Shown here one piece after another: positions 7,634-16,401 of a stretch of DNA of 35,547 nt. Positions within the stretch are counted from its first letter, which is position 1, and each line of letters begins with the position of its first letter. The translations under genes and the position numbers were made by a program. Source of the stretch: an uncultured Clostridia bacterium (GTDB lineage: Bacteria > Bacillota > Clostridia > Christensenellales > Aristaeellaceae); assembly GCA_947167215.1 (NCBI GenBank), contig CAMVHE010000027.1, positions 1 through 35,547 on the forward strand. Reading direction: 5' to 3'. The notes below the pieces were generated by a model. The model ran no database searches and was not told where the DNA came from. It was given only the letters and a program-made list of their open reading frames with translations.

Positions 7634-9120
7634 TGCAAAAAGAAAAAAAGATTCTGTTAATGCTGCTGCCTTCTTTTGTTTTATCCCTCTGCTTTTCCTT
7701 GTTTTTTTTCTATTGTAACAGTCCTTTGCATCCCACCATTGGCAGCGATAATGCGATGTACCTGACCATGGGCACCGCCCTTTCCAGAGGATACGCACCC
7801 TATACACAGATTTTTGACCATAAAGGCCCTGTTCTCTTCCTGATAGAATGGCTCGCACAGGCCTTTACCTCCGGATACAGTCTTACTAGTGTATTTATTC
7901 TGGAAGTCCTGTCTCTTACCGCTTCCGGAGTATTGATTTATTACCTTGCAGATAAGCTTTCCATTTCCTACATTGTTCTCCAGACTGCTTTTTTTGCCAT
8001 TCTCTCTCCCATGACCTGCGGCGGAAATCTTTCGGAAGAATATACCCTTCCCCTGACACTTTCAGGCTTTCTGATAACCTTTCTTCTGTTTAAAGAGGAC
8101 GGATTTGAAAGATTGCCAAAGCGTTATTTCCTGCCTTCTTTGCTGCTTGGCCTTCTTACCATGACCTGCTTTCTTACCAGAGCTAACAATGCTCTCCCTC
8201 TGGCTGCCCTGACCGGCGCCTTAACCATTTTATTCTGTATAAAGAGAAAATGGCAGGGATTATTATGGTGCATGCTGGGCTTTGCTGCAGGGTGCCTGAT
8301 CATCGCCGTGCCGATCATGCTCTGGCTTGCATCCAAAGGAGCATTGTCTGATGCATTCTACGGTGCTTTTATTCACAATTTTCTCTATTCTTCCACCAGT
8401 GATGACTTCGGAAGAATCTATTATCTGTTCCATTTTCCGTATGGCTGGATTTCCATGTTCATGGCTTTTCTAGTATGTCTTGCCGGTCTTCTTCTGACTA
8501 TCCGAAAAAAGAAATTATCCTACCTTTTTGTCGCATTATGCATTGCCGCTGCAGGCTGCCTGGCTGGATTCATTTCCCATAAATTCTACTTTCACTACCT
8601 CATGATTGCCGTACCTGCAGCCATTCTTGGCATAGCCATTCTGCTGTCCTGTATACGGAATAAGAAAGCCAGATTTATCCTTTACGGAGTCTGTGTTCTT
8701 ATTTCCTGCCTCGTTATTTTTATCGAAGGAAAAGAAACTAAAAAAATCATTGACAGTGAAACCGCTACCCTTCCCGAATTTACAAAGGATGCGCAGACGT
8801 TGGCTTCCTATGTGCCTGAAGAAGACAGGGATTCTTTCCTCGCTTATCGCGTAGAACCCAAATGGTATGTGGCTGCCGGAATGCTGCCCTGCATGCGCTT
8901 CTACTTTCTGCAGGAAATCCTTGCGGATGCCAATCCTGCTATTATGGATGAAATTGTCGACACCCTTCATTCCGAACCACCTGAATGGTTGGTGATTTAT
9001 AATGAAAAGCGTGTTTTCAGTCCTCCATATGATCCCCGGGTTAGCGATATTTTCTCAACACGCTATCATTTTGTTGCTTCTGCCGGCGAATATCAACTTC
9101 TGAAATACAACGAGGAATGA
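7633..9120 (+). CDS. GT-C-like polytopic membrane protein
   Basis: A 495-residue protein with an N-terminal anchor, roughly ten further membrane segments and a soluble C-terminal domain from about residue 370. The loop after the first segment (SDNAMYLTMGTALSRGYAPY, then TQIFDHKGPVLF) matches the acidic GT-C loop of the 5229 product, so the two look like distant paralogues. The start is fixed by the one-base stop/start overlap with the acetyltransferase gene. The end overlaps the next gene by four bases (ATGA). A role in transferring a lipid-linked sugar to a cell-surface glycan is inferred. Confidence 0.75.
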   Translation: MQKEKKILLMLLPSFVLSLCFSLFFFYCNSPLHPTIGSDNAMYLTMGTALSRGYAPYTQIFDHKGPVLFLIEWLAQAFTSGYSLTSVFILEVLSLTASGVLIYYLADKLSISYIVLQTAFFAILSPMTCGGNLSEEYTLPLTLSGFLITFLLFKEDGFERLPKRYFLPSLLLGLLTMTCFLTRANNALPLAALTGALTILFCIKRKWQGLLWCMLGFAAGCLIIAVPIMLWLASKGALSDAFYGAFIHNFLYSSTSDDFGRIYYLFHFPYGWISMFMAFLVCLAGLLLTIRKKKLSYLFVALCIAAAGCLAGFISHKFYFHYLMIAVPAAILGIAILLSCIRNKKARFILYGVCVLISCLVIFIEGKETKKIIDSETATLPEFTKDAQTLASYVPEEDRDSFLAYRVEPKWYVAAGMLPCMRFYFLQEILADANPAIMDEIVDTLHSEPPEWLVIYNEKRVFSPPYDPRVSDIFSTRYHFVASAGEYQLLKYNEE

Positions 9121-10610
9121 AAAGATTGAAATTGAAAAATATATCCATCAGAAAAGGGATCCTGCTGACCGGCATGGCCCTGCTGCTTCCCTGCCTGCTG
9201 TTTACTGCAGCCAATATACTCTTTTCCACCTGGCCTCTTTATAATCGGAATCATCCTCTGCTGATCGGTCTCTATGCTCTGGCTTTGCTGCTTTTCTTTC
9301 TCCTGATGAAAGGAAGCAAGAAGTTTCTTCCCCTCTATTGCCGGCATGAAAAGACCGTGTTTATCGGTTTTATCCTTTTGTTTCTTATCTGCCAGATCGT
9401 ACTCGGCATTCAGTTGATTCACGACCCCATGACAGATGCAGAACAGGTCTATACTGCCGCAAAAAATCTGTCTGCCAGCGGCCATTTTGAAAACTCTGAA
9501 AGGTCCTTTATCTATTTTACACGGTACCCTCATAATCTGGGTTCTGTATATCTTCTGGCACTGATTTTCAGACTGTTTCCTTTTGTAAATCCTTACATCC
9601 TCTGCATCTTATTAAGCAGTCTGCTGTTCTCAGCAGGTTATGCATGTACCGGAAGATGCGCCGGAATGCTGTCCGGAAAACTGGCTGAATTGCGTTTCCT
9701 CCTCTTTTCCCTTACCTGTCTTCCCTTCTTTTACTGCAGTGCCGAACTGTATACGGATGTGCTCGCACTTCCCTTCTCTTCCATCATACTGTACTTCTTC
9801 CTGAAGGCGGATACCGTTACCGGAAAGAAAAAATGGCTGTTTTTCCTTCTGTTCTCCCTTTTTTCCTTCATAGGTTCTTTTCTGCGTGTAACAACCGTCA
9901 TCATCAGCATCGCCTGCCTGATTGCTCTTCTGTTTCGTCATCCAAAGCAATTTCTGCCGGCTGTCCTTCTTTTTCTGATGCTTTTCATTCCCGGCCGTTT
10001 CCTGAATCAGAAGCTCAATAATCATTACCTTGGAAAAGAGAATATCGATAAAAATGCTTTTCCGGTTTATCACTATATTGCCATGGGACTTCCGGTGCAG
10101 GAAGATGAAGGATACGGGCAATACGGCTATGGAGGATGGCTCCTTTTTTCCACATCTTTTGATAATCCTGTGGAAAGAGATGCCGCGCTTAAGTCCGAAA
10201 TCAAGGACCGGATCTATGCCATGCGAAAACCCAGGGTAATGCTGAGTGTCATGTCACGGAAAAATCTTTCCACCTTCGGAAATGGCACATTTGATCTTGG
10301 TACCCTCATTGAAGCAGATAAACATGAAATGAACCTTTTCCTGAAAAAATGGATTTTCCCGGATGGTCCCTATTTTCCCTTCTATTATCATCTGACTACT
10401 GCCATTTTCATTGCCCAGATTACCCTGTGCATCTGCAGCGGATTTCTGATCATTCAAAAAAGACAGGAGGCTTCAGCTCCTGTCATGATTGGAATTCTTG
10501 GCGCATTCCTTTATTTATGCTTATGGGAAACCAACGGCCGTTACTTCTTCCAGTATGAGATGCTGCTGTTGTGTCTTGCTTCCCTGTTTCCGGATTCAAA
10601 GAAAGGATAG
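9117..10610 (+). CDS. GT-C-like polytopic membrane protein
   Basis: A 497-residue polytopic membrane protein, the last gene of a coupled three-gene unit. After two N-terminal segments it has HDPMTDAEQVYTAAKNLSAS, then YFTRYPHNLGSVYLLALIFR. This resembles the first extracytoplasmic loop of ArnT/PMT_2-like glycosyltransferases, with Asp/Glu residues followed by a short amphipathic helix. It has about eleven segments and no strong internal motif beyond this. The ATG overlaps the preceding TGA. A strong bidirectional hairpin follows directly. Function in surface glycan assembly is inferred from the fold and neighbours. Confidence 0.7.
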   Translation: MKRLKLKNISIRKGILLTGMALLLPCLLFTAANILFSTWPLYNRNHPLLIGLYALALLLFFLLMKGSKKFLPLYCRHEKTVFIGFILLFLICQIVLGIQLIHDPMTDAEQVYTAAKNLSASGHFENSERSFIYFTRYPHNLGSVYLLALIFRLFPFVNPYILCILLSSLLFSAGYACTGRCAGMLSGKLAELRFLLFSLTCLPFFYCSAELYTDVLALPFSSIILYFFLKADTVTGKKKWLFFLLFSLFSFIGSFLRVTTVIISIACLIALLFRHPKQFLPAVLLFLMLFIPGRFLNQKLNNHYLGKENIDKNAFPVYHYIAMGLPVQEDEGYGQYGYGGWLLFSTSFDNPVERDAALKSEIKDRIYAMRKPRVMLSVMSRKNLSTFGNGTFDLGTLIEADKHEMNLFLKKWIFPDGPYFPFYYHLTTAIFIAQITLCICSGFLIIQKRQEASAPVMIGILGAFLYLCLWETNGRYFFQYEMLLLCLASLFPDSKKG

Positions 10611-10636
10611 AGTTCTCTCTACCCTTTCTTTTTTAT
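10599..10636. terminator. Bidirectional terminator between convergent genes
   Basis: A 14-bp stem with one mismatch (10599-10612 with 10617-10630) and a TTCT loop overlaps the stop codons of both convergent genes. The plus-strand side carries a clear T-run; the minus side is weaker. Confidence 0.75.
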
Positions 10637-11704
10637 TCTGTTTCTGACGCAATCACATAAATATCCGACAATACAGGAAAATGCTATTCCCGTAATAACA
10701 TAAAGGACAGCCCATTCTGCATGGCCGGCCGGCGCATAGGCGTATCTTTCCACGGTTCTGAGAGAATGCACGCTGAAATCAGAAGCCCCAAGCCCGAACT
10801 TATTCAGCAGCAGGAAAAAGAAATTCGTCATCCAGATTCCCATACCGTGATGCATCATGATATCAAAGGTATGGCGGCTAATGAACAGCATGGTACGGGA
10901 TCTTTCCACAAAGGGTGCAATACAGCGGGAGATCCGAAGATAAAAGAGGATGGAAAGCAATGCTCCCGCATAGACGCCAAAGGCATCGCAGGGAAAATAA
11001 GTGCAGTTTGAAAGCAGATATGCAAGATTCTCGTAACGGGAAGAAAGCAGGAGACGCAGCAGAACAATAACAAGAAGATATGGAAAAGAAGGTAATGTAT
11101 CATGCTGTTCAAGCTTTTCCCTATATAGAACGCCAAAGGCATAGCCAGGCAGCAGAATCATGCTGCGGACAAGGAAGAGCGGTAAGAACTCACTCTGTCC
11201 TTCATGGCATTTCTGCACGGCAATGACGCCCAGAATCAATGAAAGGAACATGTTTACCAGAGCTTTATGCTTCCCCGGAATAAGATTGATCAGGCGGTAA
11301 AGGCACTTGGTGAAGAAGAGCGCAGACAAAAACCAGACACTCAGGTTGTAAATAAAATGCTGGCCGTCCGTAACCGGAAGAAGAAAAAGAGAAGACAACG
11401 ATATTTCAGCACCAAGGGATGCTCCAAAGAATTTTCTCAGAAAAGCGGAAATCAGACCATATACCAGGTTCCAGAAATACAGCGGCAGCAGAATCTTCCG
11501 GACATCATGCAACAAGCCTTTTATGATGGAATCCGAATGGAAAAAATATCCGGAACCAAAGGCAAACATCATCAGATGAAAGGAATAATAACGAAAGAGT
11601 CCTGCAAAATTCAGTATTTCTCCTTCCAGCGGGATGTGTCCGTCCACTACGAACAGGATAGCCAGAAAATAAAATGCCCTGAAAGTCATATTTTCTTTTT
11701 TCAT
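10619..11704 (-). CDS. Acyltransferase family 3 membrane protein
   Basis: A 361-residue integral membrane protein with about ten segments, typical in length for acyltransferase-3 proteins (OatA/WecH-like) that O-acetylate glycans or lipids. The N-terminal signature RAFYFLAILFVVDGH carries the expected conserved His (about residue 23), and FHLMMFAFGSGYFF matches the family's second motif. There is no extracellular SGNH domain attached. A separate SGNH-like protein is encoded nearby at 13640-14668, so the two might cooperate. The start is supported by GAAGGAG eight bases upstream and lies three bases after the rsmF stop, so it is probably in the rsmF operon. The acyl acceptor is unknown. Confidence 0.85.
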   Translation of the reverse strand: MKKENMTFRAFYFLAILFVVDGHIPLEGEILNFAGLFRYYSFHLMMFAFGSGYFFHSDSIIKGLLHDVRKILLPLYFWNLVYGLISAFLRKFFGASLGAEISLSSLFLLPVTDGQHFIYNLSVWFLSALFFTKCLYRLINLIPGKHKALVNMFLSLILGVIAVQKCHEGQSEFLPLFLVRSMILLPGYAFGVLYREKLEQHDTLPSFPYLLVIVLLRLLLSSRYENLAYLLSNCTYFPCDAFGVYAGALLSILFYLRISRCIAPFVERSRTMLFISRHTFDIMMHHGMGIWMTNFFFLLLNKFGLGASDFSVHSLRTVERYAYAPAGHAEWAVLYVITGIAFSCIVGYLCDCVRNRIKKKG

Positions 11705-11707
11705 GCT

Positions 11708-13015
11708 CTATCTCCTTCGCAGCCCCTTGGGATAATGATTTTTAATGACATGGTCCACACATTTTCCCCAGCCCATGGAAATACCATGATAACAAATCAG
11801 TACCCAACCGCGGCAGTTGCTATCCGTATGCAGTACCTCACCCTTGATATAATTTACGGCGTCTTCCTCAGAAATATCGATATGCGGATAATCATCGGGA
11901 GTTAATGCCATAGCCAGCGCATGATCCGGTTCAGGCGTCTTTCCCTTCTGCGAGGCAAGATGAAGCCCCTGGCGAAGGACCTTCAGTTTCAGAAGAGCAC
12001 CCTCTGTATCCGCAGAAAGGGTTTTCGGCCATGCAAAAATCAGATCTTTCTTTTGACCGAGAGGATAATCCTTATAAACCTCCGGAACAAAATCCGGAAG
12101 GATAATTCTGCTGCGCGTCGTTTTAACGGAAAATGATGAAGCACTTCCTTCTTTTACCATTTTAGCCAGAAAATGCCCCTCACCGCGAATGACGTGCGGA
12201 TAAAGGTGAAGTGAACCATTTTCGGAAATACCCGCACCGGGCAGTTCAAAATCGGAAACATGCATTTCCGGATGTGCTCTGCAGAAAGCCGATACGACAT
12301 TTTCATTTTCTGTTGCATTAAAAGTACAGGTGGAATATACCAGCGTACCGCCATCTTTCAGCATTTTCACCGCGGACTCCAGGATCAGAAGCTGCCGTTC
12401 TGCACATCGTGAAGGGGCATTTTCGTCCCATTCAGAGATTGCTCCGGGATCCTTGCGGAACATTCCTTCCCCTGAACACGGTGCATCCACCAGAATGCGA
12501 TCAAAGAAAGAAGGAAACGCAGAAACCAGATGTTCCGGATGCTCGTTCATGACGACCGCATTCTGAATTCCCATCCTCTCAATATTCCTTGAAAGAATCT
12601 GCGCTCTGGACGGATTAATTTCATTGGAAAAAAGAATTCCCTTTCCCTGCATTGCAATGGCAATCTGTGTACTCTTTCCTCCTGGAGCTGCACACAAATC
12701 CAGTATGTTTTCTCCCGGTAAAGGGGAAAGAACAGCAACGGCACTCATGGCACTGGGATCCTGAAGGTAATACAGACCTGCTTCATGATAGGGTGAAAGT
12801 CCCGGCTGTCCTCCATTGACATAATAAGCATCTTTGCACCACGGTATCTTTTCACCGATGGGAAGAACAGACAGATCAAAATCAGAAGGAACTTTCAGCG
12901 TATTCAGACGAAGTCCCTGTTCTGGTTTTTTATTAAAAGATTCAAGATATTGAAAAAAGCCTGCTTCACCCAGCAGACTTTTCATATTCAAAACAAATGC
13001 ATCCGGTAATTGCAC
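11708..13015 (-). CDS. rsmF: RsmF-like rRNA/tRNA (cytosine-5) methyltransferase
   Basis: A 435-residue NOL1/NOP2/Sun family methyltransferase. The SAM-binding motif LDLCAAPGGKSTQ is at about 106-117. The two catalytic cysteines are Cys180 in DAPCSGEGMFRKDP and Cys230 in STCTF. The C-terminal PUA-like extension ends GWGKCVDHVIKNHYPKGLRRR, as in RsmF (YebU) and relatives. The start is GTG, with AAAGGCGG seven bases upstream, 14 bases after the preceding small gene. Exact target (16S m5C1407 or another site) cannot be told from sequence. Confidence 0.92.
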   Translation of the reverse strand: MQLPDAFVLNMKSLLGEAGFFQYLESFNKKPEQGLRLNTLKVPSDFDLSVLPIGEKIPWCKDAYYVNGGQPGLSPYHEAGLYYLQDPSAMSAVAVLSPLPGENILDLCAAPGGKSTQIAIAMQGKGILFSNEINPSRAQILSRNIERMGIQNAVVMNEHPEHLVSAFPSFFDRILVDAPCSGEGMFRKDPGAISEWDENAPSRCAERQLLILESAVKMLKDGGTLVYSTCTFNATENENVVSAFCRAHPEMHVSDFELPGAGISENGSLHLYPHVIRGEGHFLAKMVKEGSASSFSVKTTRSRIILPDFVPEVYKDYPLGQKKDLIFAWPKTLSADTEGALLKLKVLRQGLHLASQKGKTPEPDHALAMALTPDDYPHIDISEEDAVNYIKGEVLHTDSNCRGWVLICYHGISMGWGKCVDHVIKNHYPKGLRRR

Positions 13016-13029
13016 TGATTTGCCGCCTT

Positions 13030-13434
13030 TCAGGTGTTATTTTCCCCTATTATATCATTTCGAAGCAGCACAGCACAAATTCTTCGGCTATTCCCCGTCC
13101 CGGATTCCACCACATACATCTTTTCAACCATGCATGCAGAATTAAAAACGGATTCCTTTGTAGATAAAATACAGAATATATTCTTCGATGATTTTGAAAT
13201 CATGTTCCGGAATATCACATTAGGAGGATTTAATCCTTCGTGAAACATTTTTTTAGCAAAACGTTTGAATGTCGTATTTGCTTTAGATGGATCATGAAAT
13301 ATCTCAGGAGACAAAATTAGCTTACAACAACCTTTTTCAATCGTACTGGATGTTTTATAGCGTCCTTCCCATTTTAGATTTTCCGGCCAAGCAATCACAT
13401 CTACAGTTGTTTTTCCCGCCTCAATCGTACGCAA
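13030..13434 (-). CDS. Unidentified 134-residue protein
   Basis: I do not recognise this family. The product is basic and probably soluble, with no membrane segment. It opens LRTIEAGKTTVDVIAWPENL and contains KANTTFKRFAKKMFHEG. I prefer the TTG start at 13434, because AAGGGAGGG lies five bases upstream; an in-frame ATG at 13452 has only a poor site. It is first in an apparent operon with rsmF and the acyltransferase gene. It is driven by a promoter with exact consensus -35 and -10 boxes, so it is probably a real, expressed gene. It could be a small regulator or a fragment of a larger family; neither is supported by a motif. Confidence 0.6.
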   Translation of the reverse strand: MRTIEAGKTTVDVIAWPENLKWEGRYKTSSTIEKGCCKLILSPEIFHDPSKANTTFKRFAKKMFHEGLNPPNVIFRNMISKSSKNIFCILSTKESVFNSACMVEKMYVVESGTGNSRRICAVLLRNDIIGENNT

Positions 13435-13491
13435 AGGTAACCCTCCCTTCATCTCTCAATCTTTTTTATTTGTTAAATAAATGGTTAATTA

Positions 13492-13520
13492 ATTATATGA
13501 TAATAATAAATCTTTGTCAA
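13492..13520 (-). promoter_or_regulatory. Perfect sigma-A promoter
   Basis: On the minus strand TTGACA (13520-13515), exactly 17 bp, then TATAAT (13497-13492): both boxes match consensus. The predicted start is near 13485. An 8-bp palindrome TTAATTAA (13485-13492) sits over the -10/+1 region and could be an operator. Confidence 0.9.
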
Positions 13521-13606
13521 TAAAATCTTTGTATTATTTTAAAAAATTATTTTTAGCAGATTTTGAAAATATTTGTTTTATTATTATATATATTGATATG
13601 CATAAT

Positions 13607-13640
13607 AATTTCACTTCTGACGTACAGAAGTGAAATTTTT
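13607..13640 (-). terminator. Hairpin downstream of the SGNH-like gene
   Basis: A perfect 13-bp inverted repeat (AATTTCACTTCTG, 13607-13619, with 13625-13637), loop 5 nt, begins right after the stop of the minus-strand gene. The run following it on the minus strand (ATTATTATG) is only moderately T-rich. Read on the plus strand the stem is followed by TTTTTA. Confidence 0.6.
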
Positions 13641-14668
13641 TATTCATATTTTTCAGCAAACTCCTTCACTGCTTGTATTATCACTTCTTCATTTTCTTTC
13701 AATTCGGAAAGAGTCCTTATTCTACCGTCATCTTCTGACATCGCTTTCATGATTTCATTGCTGATTTTCGTACTGTGATGGGAAAAATCAAAATATTCAT
13801 CCAGATTCTGAATCCACGAAAGACAGGAAGAATAGTCAAACAGACGGACATTGTCATAGGAAAGCAGCTTTTCCGCCACGAGCTCCCTCGAATGAAACTG
13901 CTGGGTATAGAGACCTCCCCGGACAACCTGATACCAGTATGCCACCGAATACGGTGGAAAATAGAGATAAAAAGTGGTTTCGGGATGATCGCGGACAGCA
14001 CTTTCAAGATGTCTTGTTATATTTTCAATGGTTCTTTCTTCCCTGTACAGCGGATTCATCGGTGTCTGCTGTGCTGAAAATTTCACGGAATTCAGAACAC
14101 TCTGCTCGGAAAAAACAACATCCGTCCACATGTACATTTCATCTCTCTTGGAAGACAGGGATTTTCCCCTGTTTTTCAGCATTGCGGGAACCTTGACCAG
14201 CAGAACGTCCCGATTGAGAAGATAATAAACATCATCCATTAAATCATCATTCCAGAGGTAATCATATATTTCTTCCATGTCATCAACCGGTCCCTGAAGA
14301 CTGTAGGCATCAATGGCAAGCACTGCCATCTTCAGATCCTGTTTTTTAAAAATATGGGAAAGCTGCCATCCCATCTGAGCTGTATGGGAACCCCTCATGG
14401 GAAGCTTGACAGTTGAAACGGAAAACAGCTGATCCACAACCGAAGGCATGCTCATTTCAACCATGGATGTTCCAAGAATGGCAGCGTTGTAATCATAGTT
14501 TCTGGCTATTCCTGGATTATTGTAGCTTTCCTGATCATACAGCGGCAAAATGGAAGATTCACGGTAATGTTCAAAAGGATCCACAAAAAAGGTCACCAAT
14601 GCACAGGTTATCAACAATAGGTAAAACAGGAAAATGGATGCTATTACCCATTTTTTTGCGTTCTTCAT
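13640..14668 (-). CDS. SGNH/GDSL-like extracytoplasmic protein
   Basis: A 342-residue protein with one N-terminal membrane anchor (about residues 8-28) and an extracellular domain. It carries VDPFEHYR, then IARNYDYNAAILGTSMVEMS. GTSM (Ser68) sits where SGNH hydrolases have their GDSx serine, and FDFSHHS near the C terminus fits the Asp-x-x-His block. DltD/AlgX-like proteins of this kind act in O-acylation of surface polymers; catalysis here is inferred. I use the ATG at 14668, which has GAAGGA eight bases upstream; the frame is open to a TTG at 14707. It diverges from deoD. Confidence 0.7.
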   Translation of the reverse strand: MKNAKKWVIASIFLFYLLLITCALVTFFVDPFEHYRESSILPLYDQESYNNPGIARNYDYNAAILGTSMVEMSMPSVVDQLFSVSTVKLPMRGSHTAQMGWQLSHIFKKQDLKMAVLAIDAYSLQGPVDDMEEIYDYLWNDDLMDDVYYLLNRDVLLVKVPAMLKNRGKSLSSKRDEMYMWTDVVFSEQSVLNSVKFSAQQTPMNPLYREERTIENITRHLESAVRDHPETTFYLYFPPYSVAYWYQVVRGGLYTQQFHSRELVAEKLLSYDNVRLFDYSSCLSWIQNLDEYFDFSHHSTKISNEIMKAMSEDDGRIRTLSELKENEEVIIQAVKEFAEKYE

Positions 14669-14814
14669 CTTAACTGTTCCTTCGTTATTAACATTTGAAT
14701 GTTTCAACAGTCTGTGGAAAACTCTGTTGGAAACTGTCGCGGGATAAAAAAAGAATAATCATTCGAATTTTCTCTTCTGTTTTTTACATTTGTTTTTATC
14801 TTTTTGTTAAAACT

Positions 14815-14844
14815 TTGCTTTTCACTGCACAATGGGTATATAAT
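14815..14844 (+). promoter_or_regulatory. Likely deoD promoter
   Basis: A consensus -10 TATAAT (14839-14844) has TTGCTT (14815-14820) 18 bp upstream. The ribosome binding site GGAGG follows at 14858-14862. Confidence 0.55.
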
Positions 14845-14869
14845 GAGGAAAAAAGCTGGAGGTATCCCT

Positions 14870-15577
14870 ATGTCTTCCATTCCCACACCTCATATTATTG
14901 CCAAAAAAGAAGATTTTGCAAGAACCGTTCTTATGCCTGGGGATCCGCTCCGCAGTAAGTATATCGCAGAGCATTATCTTGAAAACCCGGTTCTCATCAA
15001 TAACGTCCGCGGTGTACAGGGATATACCGGCGAATATCATGGAAAACGTGTTTCCGTGATGGCCTCTGGTATGGGTATTCCTTCCATTGGAATCTATTCC
15101 TATGAGCTTTACAACTATTATGACGTTGAAAATATTATCCGCATCGGTTCCGCAGGCGGTATCTCTGACAATATTCATCTGAGGGATATTGTCATTGCGA
15201 TGAGCGCATATACGAATTCCAACTACGGTTCACAATTTGGCTTTAGCGGACATCTTGCTCCCTGCTGTTCCTATAATCTGCTGGTATCCGCCGTTGCAGC
15301 GGCAGAAAAAATAGGAGTCTCCCCAAAGGTCGGTTCTATCTTTTCCACAGATACCTTTTATGATGAATCCGGAAGTATCGGTACGATGAAAAAACTGGGC
15401 GTACTGGCTTCGGAAATGGAAACTGCCGGCCTTTACCTGAACGCTGCCCGTGCAGGTAAAAATGCTCTGACAATCTGCACCATTTCAGACCATATCTTTA
15501 CCGGAGAATCGCTTTCGGCAGAAGACCGCCAGAATACTTTCACCCAGATGATGGAAATTGCTCTTGAAATTGCTTAA
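14870..15577 (+). CDS. deoD: Purine nucleoside phosphorylase, DeoD type
   Basis: Cleaves purine (deoxy)nucleosides with phosphate to free base and (deoxy)ribose-1-phosphate, for purine salvage. The 235-residue length is exactly that of hexameric DeoD enzymes. Landmarks are the N-terminal MSSIPTPHIIAKKEDFA, phosphate-binding MPGDPLRSKYIAE, RIGSAGGI, EMETAGLY and the active-site Asp in TISDHIFTGE. The start at 14870 has GGAGG seven bases upstream; a longer open frame from 14804 lacks that support. It is followed after 11 bases by a D-aminopeptidase gene in the same operon. Confidence 0.96.
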   Translation: MSSIPTPHIIAKKEDFARTVLMPGDPLRSKYIAEHYLENPVLINNVRGVQGYTGEYHGKRVSVMASGMGIPSIGIYSYELYNYYDVENIIRIGSAGGISDNIHLRDIVIAMSAYTNSNYGSQFGFSGHLAPCCSYNLLVSAVAAAEKIGVSPKVGSIFSTDTFYDESGSIGTMKKLGVLASEMETAGLYLNAARAGKNALTICTISDHIFTGESLSAEDRQNTFTQMMEIALEIA

Positions 15578-15588
15578 GGAGAAGGATT

Positions 15589-16401
15589 ATGAACAAACTT
15601 TTCATTTCTTCCGATATAGAAGGAACCTGCGGCATTACTCACTGGGATGAAACCCAGCTTGGAAAACAGGAATATGAAAATTTCCGCCGGCAGATGTCCA
15701 GAGAAGTTTCTGCCGCGTGCCGCGGTGCACTTTCCGGAGGATTCTCGGAAATCCTCGTAAAGGATGCTCATGACAGCGCCAGAAATATACTGCCGGAAGA
15801 ACTGCCGGAAGAAAATGTACGCATTTTCCGCGGCTGGGGTTCCGACATTCATTCCATGATGTCCGGACTGGATTCCAGCTTTTCCGGAGTCATGTTTACC
15901 GGATATCATTCCTCCTCCAACACGGACGCCAATGCCCTGTCTCATACAATGAATACCCAGAATACCTCCATCCGCATCAATGGCATTCAGGCCAGCGAAT
16001 TTCTCATTAACACCTATGCGGCAGCCATGTACGATGTTCCCGTTCTCATGATCACCGGTGATCTCGGCGTCTGCAATCAGGCAAAAAGCCTCAACCCGCA
16101 TATATATACGGTACCCGTCAATGTGGGACGCGGAAACGGAGTCATTGCCATCCATCCCGCAAAAGCAGTCTCCCTGATTGAAGAAACTGCTGCCAAGGCT
16201 GCTGCGGATTTTGCCGCTTCACCGGAAAAATTCTTTAATCCGCTTCCTTCCCTGTTTGATGTGGATATTGAATTTGTCCATCACAGCAAGGCAAGAAGAG
16301 CTTCCTTCTATCCAGGCGTCACCCAGACCGGTCCCCGCAGCATTCATTTCCATTCAGACGCCTATTATGACGTCCTGAGGCTGTTCATGTTCTGCTTGTA
16401 A
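15589..16401 (+). CDS. M55 family D-aminopeptidase (DppA-like)
   Basis: A 270-residue zinc-dependent D-aminopeptidase of family M55, releasing D-amino acids (D-Ala in Bacillus DppA), perhaps from peptidoglycan-derived peptides. It shows ISSDIEGTCGI with the Asp/Glu metal ligands, KDAHDSARN, GYHSSS with the second His block, and ASEFLINTYAA. AAGGAGAAGG precedes the ATG, 11 bases after deoD. Its last 48 bases overlap the convergent HAD gene. The family assignment is firm; the exact substrate is not. Confidence 0.93.
   Translation: MNKLFISSDIEGTCGITHWDETQLGKQEYENFRRQMSREVSAACRGALSGGFSEILVKDAHDSARNILPEELPEENVRIFRGWGSDIHSMMSGLDSSFSGVMFTGYHSSSNTDANALSHTMNTQNTSIRINGIQASEFLINTYAAAMYDVPVLMITGDLGVCNQAKSLNPHIYTVPVNVGRGNGVIAIHPAKAVSLIEETAAKAAADFAASPEKFFNPLPSLFDVDIEFVHHSKARRASFYPGVTQTGPRSIHFHSDAYYDVLRLFMFCL

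Noticed and set aside
13241-13249. CGTGAAACA, a parS half site inside the unknown minus-strand gene
   Set aside because: Only one half matches; the other half of the 16-mer is unrelated, and it lies within a likely coding sequence.
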